Below are positions 17,134-27,086 of a DNA stretch of 64,000 nucleotides, piece after piece. Each line of letters starts with the position of its first letter. The stretch's first letter is position 1. The DNA comes from Psychroserpens luteolus. Lineage in GTDB: Bacteria > Bacteroidota > Bacteroidia > Flavobacteriales > Flavobacteriaceae. The notes below the pieces were generated by a model. That model saw nothing but the letters and a program-made list of their open reading frames with translations, was not told the origin of the DNA and did not search any database. The stretch lies in contig NZ_JAHVXI010000001.1 in the NCBI RefSeq assembly GCF_021032705.1, forward strand, positions 62,001-126,000. The letters run 5' to 3'. Both the position numbers and the translations under genes were made by a program.

Positions 17134-19246
17134 GTTTTACAGATTCTAAAACTTTAAAAGATGCTTTGGTCACAGCAACAATATCTTCAAATGGAATTGG
17201 TGCTTTACCTTGAGTGAGTAATCCATCAACAAAGGCATTTACCATTTCTTTTTGACCCTTATTTTGATTGAAAAGTTTGCGCTTTTTAGGTTTACCTTTT
17301 CCGTAGATTTTCAGCTCTTTAAAATCATTTAGCGTTGCAGATAATCCAGCTGAAAATACCTCAACATATTCCTTGGTCATCGATTTTGAACCATTAGCGT
17401 AGTATGCCACAACTCCAGAGGATCCATTTTCAAACTGAATCAAAATATTCAATGTATCATTTAATTGTTTAACATCAGGCAGTGCTGTAGCCGATATTTT
17501 TACTGGGAGACTTCCATTGAGAAAGGTTAGATAATCAATAAAATGACATACTTCTCCTAAAACACGACCACCACCAATTTCTATATCTTGAATCCAGTTA
17601 TCACTTGGTATAGCTCCAGCATTAATTCTATACAGCATAGTCATTGGGTGATCTCCAAGTGCTTTTTTAAGTTGAGTTGTTAAGGGAGAAAATCGTCTAT
17701 TAAAACCAACCATTACAGCTGTTTTTGCTTTAGACTGTGCTTCGATAATAGCTTCTAATTCGGATTCTAAAAGACACAATGGCTTTTCTACAAATACATG
17801 CTTATTCTTTTCTAAGCTTTTTAAAACATAAGCGCCATGTGAGTCATGACGTGTCGCTACAAACACAGTATTGGTTTTATCATTGAGCACATCTTCTTCT
17901 TCTGTAGCACAAAACTGAAATTTAAACTTTTCAGCAACACGTTTAGATGTGGTTCCTGTATTTGTTAGCACACCAACACGACCTATGGCATTGCTTTCAG
18001 GAATATTAGGCAGTAAATTTCCTTGAGCATAGCTTCCTGCTCCAATGAAAGAGATGTTTATTTTTCCAAGTTTATCTGTTTCTGAGGTAGAAATTTTGGT
18101 TTTAGACGCTGCCTTATCTGTATTGTATTTTAGTGCAATTCCAGTGAAAGGTTCGGTTTTTGAAACCACTAGATCAAAGGCATCTTTTGCATTTTCAAAA
18201 TCAAACTCATGTGTTGTAAGGTAATTGATTTTAATCTTATTATTTGCAATTAGGTCCTGAAAGGCTTGCATATTGCGCTTCTCTGTCCAACGTACATATG
18301 GCAATGGATAATCGATTCCTTTTTCTTCATAATTTAGATCATAACGACCAGGACCATAAGAACAAGCCATTTTTAGCTCTAATTCTTTACGGTACCAAAA
18401 TGGATCGCGATCAAAACCAGTTGGTACAGCACCTAAAACAACCACTTTCCCTTTTTTACGAGCAATAGATCCAGCAAAATTTATGGGGTCTAGACTTGAT
18501 GTTGCTGCTGCAATAATAACAGCATCTGCACCATAACCATTGGTCGCACTTTGTATTTGTTCTTCTATTCCTGCAGCGTTCCTTGTTAACCCTAAATCTA
18601 CAACTGAATTATCTATGGATTGCTTTACTGCAGCTTCAGAAACATCAACTCCAATAACTTTAACACCAGAGGCTTTTAATATCAATGCTGCCAATTGGCC
18701 TAATAATCCTAATCCAATCACAACACAAGATTCACCTAGACGTAAATCGGCTTGACGAACACCTTGCATAGAAATAGCACCCAAAGTATTGTAAGCAGCA
18801 TCTTTTAAATTAGTCGAAGCATCTAACTTAACACAAAGATTAACTGGTACAGAAACAATTTCGGCATGATTTGCATAACCAGCTCCAGCACAAGCTACTT
18901 TATCACCAATTTCGAATTCAGTAACGCCTTCACCAACTTCAATAATTTCACCAGCACAACTATAGCCTAAAGGAGAATAGGCATCTAATTTTTTCATTAC
19001 GGCCCTGTAAGTTTGTATTGGACCTTGTTTTTTTAAAGTGTCTATAACCTGTTTTACTTGTTGTGGACGCTCTTTAGCTTTACCAATCAAGCTTTTCCTA
19101 GCAGCCACAACTGTAGACCCTTCAGTACCAGCACTAATTATAGAATAGTGGTTTTTAACGATAACCATTCCTTTACCCAGTTGAGGATAAGGTACGTCTT
19201 GAATTATCATATCGCCAGAACCTAGCTTTTGTGTAAGTTGTTGCAT
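17108..19246 (-). CDS. Bi-domain oxidoreductase (zinc alcohol dehydrogenase-like plus Gfo/Idh/MocA)
   Basis: A 712-residue fusion. Residues about 1-380 are an MDR/alcohol-dehydrogenase fold (GYSCAGEIIEVGEGV, the NAD-binding VIGLGLLGQLAALILKASG, then VVVLGAVPTG). Residues about 390-712 are a Gfo/Idh/MocA dehydrogenase (INISFIGAGSYAQGNLLPNI, HVFVEKPLCL, VGFNRRFSPL). This fusion is recurrent in bacterial surface-polysaccharide loci and is thought to modify a nucleotide sugar, though the reaction is not established. It is adjacent to an acyltransferase gene (gap 0) and overlaps the toroid protein gene, suggesting a shared sugar-tailoring step. Confidence 0.88.
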   Translation of the reverse strand: MQQLTQKLGSGDMIIQDVPYPQLGKGMVIVKNHYSIISAGTEGSTVVAARKSLIGKAKERPQQVKQVIDTLKKQGPIQTYRAVMKKLDAYSPLGYSCAGEIIEVGEGVTEFEIGDKVACAGAGYANHAEIVSVPVNLCVKLDASTNLKDAAYNTLGAISMQGVRQADLRLGESCVVIGLGLLGQLAALILKASGVKVIGVDVSEAAVKQSIDNSVVDLGLTRNAAGIEEQIQSATNGYGADAVIIAAATSSLDPINFAGSIARKKGKVVVLGAVPTGFDRDPFWYRKELELKMACSYGPGRYDLNYEEKGIDYPLPYVRWTEKRNMQAFQDLIANNKIKINYLTTHEFDFENAKDAFDLVVSKTEPFTGIALKYNTDKAASKTKISTSETDKLGKINISFIGAGSYAQGNLLPNIPESNAIGRVGVLTNTGTTSKRVAEKFKFQFCATEEEDVLNDKTNTVFVATRHDSHGAYVLKSLEKNKHVFVEKPLCLLESELEAIIEAQSKAKTAVMVGFNRRFSPLTTQLKKALGDHPMTMLYRINAGAIPSDNWIQDIEIGGGRVLGEVCHFIDYLTFLNGSLPVKISATALPDVKQLNDTLNILIQFENGSSGVVAYYANGSKSMTKEYVEVFSAGLSATLNDFKELKIYGKGKPKKRKLFNQNKGQKEMVNAFVDGLLTQGKAPIPFEDIVAVTKASFKVLESVKRGGQQVEI

Positions 19247-19705
19247 TTAATCTACTTTTTTATGCACCTTTGGTAAAGGTCTGTATGGTTTTTCTATTTG
19301 TTTTATTATTTTGACTGGGTTACCAGCTGCTACTGCCCCTTCAGGAATATCTTTATTGACTACAGATCCTGCACCAATTACAGCATGACTACCAATAGTT
19401 ACATTTCTCATGACAACAGTATTTACACCAATAAACACATGATCTCCTATAGTTACATAGCCTGTTCCATTATCTTCGGGATCTAGAACGTGTGCTGCTC
19501 CGTCATGCGACAATATATAACATCCATGCGTAATAAGACAATGATCTCCAATTGTTATTTTACCACGTCTTACATCAATTTTCGCACCAAGACTAATCAT
19601 AGTATTCTTTCCTATTTTAGCACCTGAAGCTCTCAAAAAAGACATTTGAATAAATCGGAGTACATTTCCACAATAATGCACCATTTTTCTAATAATTACT
19701 TTCAT
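19247..19705 (-). CDS. Hexapeptide-repeat acyltransferase
   Basis: A 152-residue left-handed beta-helix transferase of the CysE/LacA/WbbJ type, probably O-acetylating a sugar with acetyl-CoA. Hexapeptide turns are visible from ASGAKIGKN through GKITIGDHC to GDHVFIGVNTVVMRNVTIGSHAVIGAGSVVNK, interrupted by the loop containing the catalytic His in YILSHDG. The end VAAGNPVKIIKQ is typical. It overlaps the next glycosyltransferase gene by 4 nt. Confidence 0.9.
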   Translation of the reverse strand: MKVIIRKMVHYCGNVLRFIQMSFLRASGAKIGKNTMISLGAKIDVRRGKITIGDHCLITHGCYILSHDGAAHVLDPEDNGTGYVTIGDHVFIGVNTVVMRNVTIGSHAVIGAGSVVNKDIPEGAVAAGNPVKIIKQIEKPYRPLPKVHKKVD

Positions 19706-20868
19706 GATGCCAGTGTATTTGATAAAATCGTTTTGAAATGATCGGAAATAGTTTCTATAGAAAAATTTGAAACAACATATGCTCTATTATTTAAGCCTAT
19801 TTCATATCGCTTTTGATCATCAACCAATAAGTGTTTTAAAGCATTTTTAAGTTGATCTAGCTCACCTGGTTCAAAGGAAAAACCATGAGTTTCGTTTTCA
19901 AAAACTTCGCGATGTGCTCCAACAGGTGTATAAACAACAGGTTTTCCTATAGACATTGCTTCAAGTAAAGATCTTGAGAAGCCCTCAGAATATGAGGCCG
20001 TTAAAAATATGTCGGTTGTTTGCAAATGTTTCATTTTATCTTCTCCACTAATTATTCCCAAGTTCGCATAATTATCTTTATATACTGAATTCAAAATAGT
20101 CTCTTCGGCTTCAAAAGGGTCTTCATAAGTGATTTTTTCTCCCGTAAATTGATTATAAAATACGCCTCTTTCCCCTTTTCTAATATTTCCTGCAAAATAA
20201 AACTTTACATATGGAAACGCTTCACAAAGGTCAGGAATTATTTTTAAAATATCAGTATATCCTTTAGCCTTAGTCATATGTCCCATAACGAGAATTTTTC
20301 CTCTTTCAACCTTATAATTGTTTGTATTAGAATATTGATTTACATCCATAGCTTGATAAAGTACAGCAACATTACTTTGCGATATATAAGGCTCAAATTG
20401 GTCTTTTAAATAACTAGCTTGAACAATTGCACAGTCTACTTTTCTTAAACTAAATCCTACCAATTTTTTCACAATACCCTTAAACTCCTGAAAATTGAGT
20501 TTGAAGTGACTCCCTCTCAAATGAATAATCACTTTTGCTCCAAAAAGTTTACTGAGCAAAATAGTCCATACATCTCTTCCAATCCATCCTATTTGTGTTG
20601 GCGTTATAGGATAATAAACACACTTGGGTCTGGTAGTTATCAATAACTTTAGCAGCTTTGAAAAGAAAATGAAAAAATTGGTTACCATTGAAAAACCAAA
20701 TTTCCCTTTTTTCGTATTATCTGTTCTAAAATTTGTTTTTAGGAATGTTATGTGAAAGGCTTTATTTAAGGTTTCAGACTCCAAAAATTGCTGCATACTT
20801 AGTTCAGGTCCTGAATAAGGTGGTGGCGTTGGACCTATAAATAGTATTTTAGATTTTTTATCATTCAT
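19702..20868 (-). CDS. Glycosyltransferase, GT4 family
   Basis: A 388-residue GT-B glycosyltransferase. The N-terminal Rossmann part begins ILFIGPTPPPYSGPELSMQQFL. The C-terminal half has VMGHMTKAKGYTDIL and the GT4 EX7E region (LTASYSEGFSRSLLEAMSIGKPVVYTPVGAHREVF). It adds a sugar to the lipid-linked repeat unit on the cytoplasmic side; donor and acceptor are unknown. It overlaps neighbours by 4 and 8 nt within the polysaccharide operon. Confidence 0.92.
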   Translation of the reverse strand: MNDKKSKILFIGPTPPPYSGPELSMQQFLESETLNKAFHITFLKTNFRTDNTKKGKFGFSMVTNFFIFFSKLLKLLITTRPKCVYYPITPTQIGWIGRDVWTILLSKLFGAKVIIHLRGSHFKLNFQEFKGIVKKLVGFSLRKVDCAIVQASYLKDQFEPYISQSNVAVLYQAMDVNQYSNTNNYKVERGKILVMGHMTKAKGYTDILKIIPDLCEAFPYVKFYFAGNIRKGERGVFYNQFTGEKITYEDPFEAEETILNSVYKDNYANLGIISGEDKMKHLQTTDIFLTASYSEGFSRSLLEAMSIGKPVVYTPVGAHREVFENETHGFSFEPGELDQLKNALKHLLVDDQKRYEIGLNNRAYVVSNFSIETISDHFKTILSNTLAS

Positions 20869-21955
20869 GTAAAAGGCTCGACTTTATTTGTTCTACCCAA
20901 TTTTGAACAGATAGATAGATTCCTTTTTCCTTTGCACTAGTAGAAAAACGATGCAACAAGGTCTTATTTTTAAGCAAATTTGATAATATCTCAATATTCT
21001 CATCGACATCATCTTTCAAAATATATCCATTTTCGTCATGTTGCAAATAGCTAATTTCTGGTCCGTGTTTATCTGCTTCTAATGTCACATAAGGCCTTCC
21101 ATAAGAAAACGCATGATTGATTGACAAGCCTGAGAGTCCAGGTATAAAAACTAACGAAGCACGAGCCATAACTGGAGCTATTTTAGCTTCATCAACTAGG
21201 GTTTCATGCCAGATAATATTTGAATCTACTTGAATAGCCGACTTAACAATGGTGTTTTCTGGTCCGTCGCCAATGATTTCTAATTTTAGCTTTGGGAATC
21301 TTTGTTTAAGGCGTTTATAATAGTTTATGGCATCTCCAATACGTTTAGATGGAATTAACCGTCCTATAAAGAGTAATGCTAGCTGATTTTCTGGAGGAAG
21401 GGAGTATGTATAATGCTTATCGATTTCGATGTTATCAACCGTATTATTTGCCCAAAATGCTTTATTTGGAGCTATTAATTTGTGCTTAATTGCCTGTTTG
21501 CAAGCATCTTCAGTATAAAAAATAACACGATCTAATTTTTTATTGTAGAATTTAGTCAACGACCTATCTAAAAATGAATGCAATATGCTTTTAGACTTAA
21601 GTTGTGCATGGTTATAAGAAAAAAGACGAACAGATGTGTTTTGTTTTCTAAGTTTTAATGCAAAAGAAAAAAGGGGAAGATTCTTTTTTTCGGCAGGGAT
21701 TAATATCCAATCAAACTCTTTGAATATTAATTTCAGATGTTCTTTTACTAGTTTAGAGTTTCCAAAGTCTTTTTTAGTAACATTAAGTTTTTCAAGATTA
21801 AAACTCCAATCTCCTTCTAATTCTTGATCACCCATATTAGCTCTACCTGTACCTGATAAAATAGCTAACTCAATATCACTTTCATTAGCCAAATGGTTTA
21901 AAAACCGTGCTTTGTAATGATTAAAATTTGGTGCTAACCATAATACCTTTAACAT
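20861..21955 (-). CDS. Glycosyltransferase, GT4-like
   Basis: A 364-residue GT-B protein. The N-terminus VLWLAPNFNHYKARFLNHL resembles capsule transferases. The C-terminal part has LLFIGRLIPSKRIGDAI, EIIGDGPE and a modified nucleotide-sugar site, VFIPGLSGLSINHAFSYGRPYVT, in which the usual EX7E glutamate spacing is altered. It belongs to the repeat-unit assembly group. It overlaps the polymerase gene by 7 nt and the next glycosyltransferase by 8 nt. Confidence 0.85.
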   Translation of the reverse strand: MLKVLWLAPNFNHYKARFLNHLANESDIELAILSGTGRANMGDQELEGDWSFNLEKLNVTKKDFGNSKLVKEHLKLIFKEFDWILIPAEKKNLPLFSFALKLRKQNTSVRLFSYNHAQLKSKSILHSFLDRSLTKFYNKKLDRVIFYTEDACKQAIKHKLIAPNKAFWANNTVDNIEIDKHYTYSLPPENQLALLFIGRLIPSKRIGDAINYYKRLKQRFPKLKLEIIGDGPENTIVKSAIQVDSNIIWHETLVDEAKIAPVMARASLVFIPGLSGLSINHAFSYGRPYVTLEADKHGPEISYLQHDENGYILKDDVDENIEILSNLLKNKTLLHRFSTSAKEKGIYLSVQNWVEQIKSSLLHE

Positions 21956-23226
21956 AATCTTCTTTTATTGGTTTGAGATATTACTGCCATTAAAAAGTAC
22001 ATCATAGCTCCTGATGCTAACAAAGGTAATGAGCTTATACTGTACATAATTATTACTACAATAGCACCTAGCATTAAATATTTGAGTTCGGATATTTTAA
22101 TTTTTACAGCATTTTTAATTAAGTACAACAGAAAAGATATGTAGCATAAAATACCTAAGATTCCGGTTGAAAAAAACAACCTTACATAGTCATTATGCAT
22201 ACCACCTCCCATCATTATTTTTGATTTTTCATGTTGTGCAAATCCCGACCCCAACCATTGCGACAACACATTGAAATTCTCCCAATACGCATAATAACGT
22301 TTCCAGATCCAAACACGACCGTTTAAAGCTGCTGTATCTTTGGCATCACCTTCATATACTTGAATATCTTTGGCAAATAGTGTACTAAATATTTCAGTAT
22401 AAAAATAAAAACCTACACCAATCATAATTCCTAAAAAAATAATGAGTTGAAAAGCTGAAACTTTCTTACGAATAAAATAGACAAACATAAATATAAGCAC
22501 TAATGATACTGCCCAAGATGCCTGATGTCTTAAATTATATATTCCAATTAAACATATAAGTAGTACGATTAAAAACCCTATGTTGGTAAAAACAAAGTGT
22601 TTTTTCTTTTTATTGATACGCTTTATATAAAAATAACAATAACAAATAAATCCACAGATCAAATGACTCATATACCCAAATAAATCGGCATAAAAACCAC
22701 TTAACCTTAAGCCTCCTCCTCTTGATTCTGTATTATAAACTTCTCTAATTGGATCAAATAAAATTTCATAATACAATGTTGCAATTGGAAATACCGAAGC
22801 AATAAGGAATGTGATTAAAAATCCTTCTAAATCGACTAAGTTGTTTATGAATTTTCTAAAGTAAAAGAATAGCAAAAATGGTAAAATGGTACGAATTGTA
22901 TCCCCAAATTGTGATACAGATTGCTCCATACCTAGAACAAATAAAAGATTTATAATTAAAAGAAATATGAAGATATAGAATGTAAAAATGAGTTTAGGCG
23001 CACTTGTCTTTTTTCGTATTACAGACATAAACGCAAAAGCAAACACCAACAAACCTAATACTTGTAAAGGTGAGAAACCGGCAGCTTTTTTCATTTCCCA
23101 AGTCGCAGCAAAAAACGGAAAGACCAAAATAGCCAATAGCATCCACTTTAAGTTAATAGACCGTGTAGTGAACCACTTTTTATAGACTTTCTTGTCCCAA
23201 TTAATATGACTTGCTGTTAACTGCAC
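21949..23226 (-). CDS. O-antigen polymerase/ligase-like membrane protein (Wzy candidate)
   Basis: A 425-residue protein with roughly 11 membrane helices and a large periplasmic loop near residues 290-350, containing GSGFAQHEKSKIMMGGGMHNDYVRLFFSTG. The HNDY motif with a following helix is typical of the Wzy/WaaL family (PF04932). As the only such protein in the locus it is the best candidate polymerase, linking repeat units on the periplasmic side. It is the last of its block upstream: 90 nt separate it from the methyltransferase gene. Confidence 0.85.
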   Translation of the reverse strand: MQLTASHINWDKKVYKKWFTTRSINLKWMLLAILVFPFFAATWEMKKAAGFSPLQVLGLLVFAFAFMSVIRKKTSAPKLIFTFYIFIFLLIINLLFVLGMEQSVSQFGDTIRTILPFLLFFYFRKFINNLVDLEGFLITFLIASVFPIATLYYEILFDPIREVYNTESRGGGLRLSGFYADLFGYMSHLICGFICYCYFYIKRINKKKKHFVFTNIGFLIVLLICLIGIYNLRHQASWAVSLVLIFMFVYFIRKKVSAFQLIIFLGIMIGVGFYFYTEIFSTLFAKDIQVYEGDAKDTAALNGRVWIWKRYYAYWENFNVLSQWLGSGFAQHEKSKIMMGGGMHNDYVRLFFSTGILGILCYISFLLYLIKNAVKIKISELKYLMLGAIVVIIMYSISSLPLLASGAMMYFLMAVISQTNKRRLC

Positions 23227-23316
23227 ATGTTACTTTTAAAATTTAGCCTCTTATAAACTTATAGATTTTATAAATGACCCTATAAAATTAGTATTCAACA
23301 ATTACATTTAATCTTT

Positions 23317-24087
23317 TTATTTTCGGGAATAGACTACTAAAAACTCTTGAGATAGCTTATGTAACAGTTTTGAAGGATGTTCATTGAAATATTTCAAAAT
23401 TGTATAGTCTAGACTCCTAAATATAGCATCTAATGGCTGAAGCAACAACTTCAATCCAAAATATTTGATTGACGGGTTAGCATTTTCAGTATTTCTCTCT
23501 AGCACTTCTCTGATAGCCTTCTCACTCAGTAATTTTCGTTTATAACTTCTTACTTCTTTGTTTTTTAATTTATTTCTAAAACGGTTGAAAGACTTATAAA
23601 CTGATTCGCTCCAAATTCTATACGGACTCTTTTTGTTAGGAAATGACATTATTAAAGTGCCGCCAGGCTTTAAAACTTTTATTAGTGCGTCAACAACTTT
23701 TTCGGGGTTTTCGGTATACTCGATCGAGCCCGAACAAATAACCAAGTCGTACAATTCTTCTTTGGGTTTAAAGCTGTCTAAATCACTTTGAATTACAGTA
23801 ATTTTACGCGAATCATTTTCGCTTAAAATTTTATCAAGATTCGATTGCACTAAGTCTAAAGCGTGATACTCATCACATCTTTCGTACACTTCTGGATAAA
23901 GAATTGCTGGTCCGCAACCTACGTCTAATACCTTTTGTACATTTTTAAGTTGTTCAGCTTCATTCCTTATTAAATTATTTCGATATCGCCTTAAGTAATT
24001 TCCTTTGGTTTTCTTTATATAATTATCCTCAAAATAGCTATCGCGTTTGGCAATAAAATCTTTTTCTATCTCTCTTGTATTAGTCAT
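23317..24087 (-). CDS. Class I SAM-dependent methyltransferase
   Basis: A 256-residue methyltransferase. Motif I is VLDVGCGPAILYP near residue 58, the acidic ribose-binding end is HALDLV, and motif IV/V is YDLVICSGSIEYTENP followed by LKPGGTLIMSFPN. The C-terminal 90 residues are basic and probably give acceptor specificity. Its place in the polysaccharide locus suggests O-methylation of a sugar or of the chain end. A TACATTTG box at 24122-24129 precedes it, so it may have its own promoter. Confidence 0.88.
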   Translation of the reverse strand: MTNTREIEKDFIAKRDSYFEDNYIKKTKGNYLRRYRNNLIRNEAEQLKNVQKVLDVGCGPAILYPEVYERCDEYHALDLVQSNLDKILSENDSRKITVIQSDLDSFKPKEELYDLVICSGSIEYTENPEKVVDALIKVLKPGGTLIMSFPNKKSPYRIWSESVYKSFNRFRNKLKNKEVRSYKRKLLSEKAIREVLERNTENANPSIKYFGLKLLLQPLDAIFRSLDYTILKYFNEHPSKLLHKLSQEFLVVYSRK

Positions 24088-24121
24088 GCTTTATTTTTTG
24101 TCGTGGGCTTTTCCACCGCTG

Positions 24122-24129
24122 CAAATGTA
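24122..24129 (-). promoter_or_regulatory. -7 promoter box before the methyltransferase gene
   Basis: On the minus strand TACATTTG matches TAnnTTTG and ends 34 nt before the ATG at 24087. It lies in the 141-bp gap between the two methyltransferase genes, the largest gap inside the locus. No clear -33 element was seen. Confidence 0.4.
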
Positions 24130-24228
24130 TAATAAATATAAAAGAACCTTAACTGATTGTTACTTGTTTTATCTTAAAAACAGTAATCATAATAGAACTG
24201 GTATTAAGTTTATTTTATTTGAACACTA

Positions 24229-24966
24229 TTAGACAGATTTTCTGAGAACAAAAACAAAACCAAATGGATATTCCCCAAAATATTTCATAAAGAAGGACTT
24301 GACAAATTTCACCTTTACAAGAAAATAATACAGTAAGGAAGGGATGCTAATTATTGTCTTTAAAACAAAATGTAAAGGCTTAATTTTTCTAATTGGTTTG
24401 ATAAAATTGCCTAGCAACTTACTAAAACCATAAGTAGAGACACCAACAATATCACCAACATAATCAAGTTTAACAATTTCAAATCCGTTCTCTTCAAACA
24501 TTCGTTTTAATCCGAAATAAGTATATCGATAAAAATCATAAGGCTTTTCGTGTTCCCACATAAAAAACGGAACAGTTCCAATCACAAATCCATTCGAACT
24601 AAGGACTCTATTGATTTCTTGGAGCGCTTCATGCGGTTTATACACATGCTCTAACACCTCAGAAATAACAACACACGAAAATGATTCATCATTAACATTA
24701 ACATGCTGATTATCGTCTATAAATATATCTGGTCGCACACTGTGATGCGCATTGGTTACTTGGTAATCTGCAGCTACATAATGTTCAAAATAGTGTTTGA
24801 GCATCTCTTTATACGGACCATCTCCTGATCCATAATCTAAAACAGAATTGCGCTTATCTATTAGATTAAAATATTTAATAAACAACTCAGATTTCATTAC
24901 CCTCGATACTGGATGACTGAAAATTGAGTAAAAATATTTTCCGTTTCTATGGCTTAATCCTAACAT
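24229..24966 (-). CDS. Class I SAM-dependent methyltransferase
   Basis: A 245-residue methyltransferase with motif I VLDYGSGDGPYKEML near residue 42, DYQ at the ribose position, and the region CVVISEVLEHVYKPHEALQEINRVL followed by GFVIGTVPFFMWEHEKPYDFYRYT. The latter is characteristic of methyltransferase-11-type sugar/lipid tailoring enzymes. The C-terminus is hydrophobic and basic and may touch the membrane. It follows a GT4 gene by 9 nt. Confidence 0.88.
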   Translation of the reverse strand: MLGLSHRNGKYFYSIFSHPVSRVMKSELFIKYFNLIDKRNSVLDYGSGDGPYKEMLKHYFEHYVAADYQVTNAHHSVRPDIFIDDNQHVNVNDESFSCVVISEVLEHVYKPHEALQEINRVLSSNGFVIGTVPFFMWEHEKPYDFYRYTYFGLKRMFEENGFEIVKLDYVGDIVGVSTYGFSKLLGNFIKPIRKIKPLHFVLKTIISIPSLLYYFLVKVKFVKSFFMKYFGEYPFGFVFVLRKSV

Positions 24967-24975
24967 ATATTCTCT

Positions 24976-26067
24976 TTAACTCCTAACTATACTTGTGTAT
25001 TCATTATAATAATCCTGTTCCATTCGTTTAACACTAAAATAGCTTAATTGATCCATATGATGATCTTTCCATGCAAATTCATTTTCAAAGTAATAATTAA
25101 GTCGCTTAATCATTGCTTTAGTATCTAAACAAACATCTTCAGGTTCAAATCTGCTTACAATTTCGGTTATTCCACCGCCATCATTAAATACAAGTACTGG
25201 TTTCTTTTGACTATAACATTCTATTGCTACTAGACCAAAGGGTTCATTTAAAGATGGAAATACACTCACATCAAAGATAGATTGATACGTCGTTACTTCG
25301 CTTTGATACCCTTCAAACACAACATGGTCTTGCAGTTTTAATTCTGAAACTTGTTTCTCTAGATTCTTTCGCTCTATACCATCACCAACAATAACCAATA
25401 ATGATTTAGGATTAACCCTTACATATTGAGCAAATACAGCTATCAACCTATCAACTTTTTTAAAGCCAGCTAATCTTGATGACGTTCCAATAATATAGTT
25501 AGCGTCGTATTTTTCTTTTAACTTACGTTTTAAATTATCATTTACCTTATGGTTCAAAGCACTGCCATTATATACTAACTTAAGCCTTTTTCCGGAATAA
25601 AACTTGGTCTCAACATATTGCTTAGTAAACTTTGAATTACAGCAAATAATGGCCTTAGTGCTCTTAAAAAATAGTTTTCTAAAAAAGAAGCTCAACCTAT
25701 CAGAAGCTTTTATTCGTCTGCCCAATCCAAAATTACCATGCTCAGTATATATAATTTTTTTTCTAGACCATACTGCAGCCAAAGCAACACTCAAATGAAA
25801 GCCGTGAAGATGCAACACATCAAACCTTTTAAGGTGTTTAGCAATTTGTAAAATTTTGAATGGATTGAGATCAAAACCAGAATTTAAATCAAAATCTATC
25901 AATTGGGTGTTTAGACTTTCAAATTCTGTTTTAAATTCACCTTTTAATTTGCCTACGCCTATCCCTGTTTCTAAAATTTGGCGTTTATTTTGCTCATTTA
26001 CCAAATTGTAAACCAAGCGTTCTATACCACCAAATCCTAGACTTCCTATGTAGTGAATTACTTTCAA
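24976..26067 (-). CDS. Glycosyltransferase, GT4 family
   Basis: A 363-residue GT-B enzyme. It opens with the donor-side loop VIHYIGSLGFGGIERLVYNLV. It has YTEHGNFG and CCNSKFTKQYV in the first half, then GTSSRLAGFKKVDRLI, VGDGIER and the EX7E region FPSLNEPFGLVAIECYSQKKPVLVF. It adds one sugar of the repeat unit; the sugar is not predictable. Gaps of 9 and 58 nt to neighbours keep it in the operon. Confidence 0.92.
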   Translation of the reverse strand: MKVIHYIGSLGFGGIERLVYNLVNEQNKRQILETGIGVGKLKGEFKTEFESLNTQLIDFDLNSGFDLNPFKILQIAKHLKRFDVLHLHGFHLSVALAAVWSRKKIIYTEHGNFGLGRRIKASDRLSFFFRKLFFKSTKAIICCNSKFTKQYVETKFYSGKRLKLVYNGSALNHKVNDNLKRKLKEKYDANYIIGTSSRLAGFKKVDRLIAVFAQYVRVNPKSLLVIVGDGIERKNLEKQVSELKLQDHVVFEGYQSEVTTYQSIFDVSVFPSLNEPFGLVAIECYSQKKPVLVFNDGGGITEIVSRFEPEDVCLDTKAMIKRLNYYFENEFAWKDHHMDQLSYFSVKRMEQDYYNEYTSIVRS

Positions 26068-26125
26068 TTTCTTATCTTATAATGTGTAAAAATAGAGATA
26101 TTAATTGTTTTAAATTGATCTGTCA

Positions 26126-27085
26126 TTAATAGATTGACAAGCTAGTGGTTAATGGTATAAAATGAGGATATTTTTGTCTATTGGTTTGCACCATTTTTTT
26201 GCTAAACTGAAATCGCTCTTCGTGAATAGAGTCCTTAGATGGAATCTCAAATGGGAGACCATATGTGAAGTTATTAAGCCTGTTTTGAAGGTTGATATAC
26301 TTTCTACCTAAAAAACTAAACTGATTAGGTAGTACAAAACCACTATGGTCAATTGAAAATGATTCACTTTTTTGAATACTAAAATTACCAGGTAAACTGA
26401 AGGATTGAGCTGGTAAATAAAATCGAGATGTTTGCAACTCTTTGTCTAGAAACACTCTCAATTCATCATTAAAACTTAAAATTAATAATGTGATTTCTTC
26501 TTTACTAGGCGTATTCGTATACCATTGATTTCTATATTGAATCACTCTTTGTACTAATTCGTAAAGCTTTCCGTTATTGACTTCTAACAGTTCTAAATCA
26601 AACTCTATAGCTTTCGCTAACAATAAAAACGCCCGAAGCTTCACAATTTTCAAGGTGACTTGGGCATCTATAGTAATTAACATTTTAACAAGGTACTCTA
26701 ATGCAATTTGCTGTTTTAAATCAGTATTTGTTTTTGGTTCATCAATAATTAATTTTTCTCCTCCAAGGTGTTTTAAATTAGAAATAAGATTATACGACAT
26801 ACTTTTAAGAAGGTCTTTCTCTTGAATACCAAAAATACCATGAGTTAGAATGCTTTTTTCGTCTGGTGCTAATTGTAGTCTAAAGTTTTCATGACATTGA
26901 GAACCATTTTTAAACACACAAATAATATCTAAATCTGATATTCCTGGATGTTTTACTGAGCCCATTTGATAGACACTCAAAATTGCCTCATGAGACATTA
27001 ACAGGTGAACCAATTTCTCTTTGAGCGCCTCGTATTGTGACACTGAAATCATAATCGGGTGATCTATATATTTTAATGCCATCAT
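26126..27085 (-). CDS. Minimal nucleotidyltransferase-fold protein
   Basis: A 319-residue protein with a nucleotidyltransferase signature near residues 42-58: QMGSVKHPGISDLDIICVF, i.e. the GS...DxD metal-binding pattern of the Pol-beta fold. The rest is mostly helical with no recognised domain. It is separated by 1 nt from a sulfotransferase gene, and a second such protein follows at 27827. It could transfer a nucleotide to, or from, a sugar or lipid in the polysaccharide pathway; the substrate is unknown. Confidence 0.65.
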   Translation of the reverse strand: MMALKYIDHPIMISVSQYEALKEKLVHLLMSHEAILSVYQMGSVKHPGISDLDIICVFKNGSQCHENFRLQLAPDEKSILTHGIFGIQEKDLLKSMSYNLISNLKHLGGEKLIIDEPKTNTDLKQQIALEYLVKMLITIDAQVTLKIVKLRAFLLLAKAIEFDLELLEVNNGKLYELVQRVIQYRNQWYTNTPSKEEITLLILSFNDELRVFLDKELQTSRFYLPAQSFSLPGNFSIQKSESFSIDHSGFVLPNQFSFLGRKYINLQNRLNNFTYGLPFEIPSKDSIHEERFQFSKKMVQTNRQKYPHFIPLTTSLSIY

Positions 27086-27086
27086 A

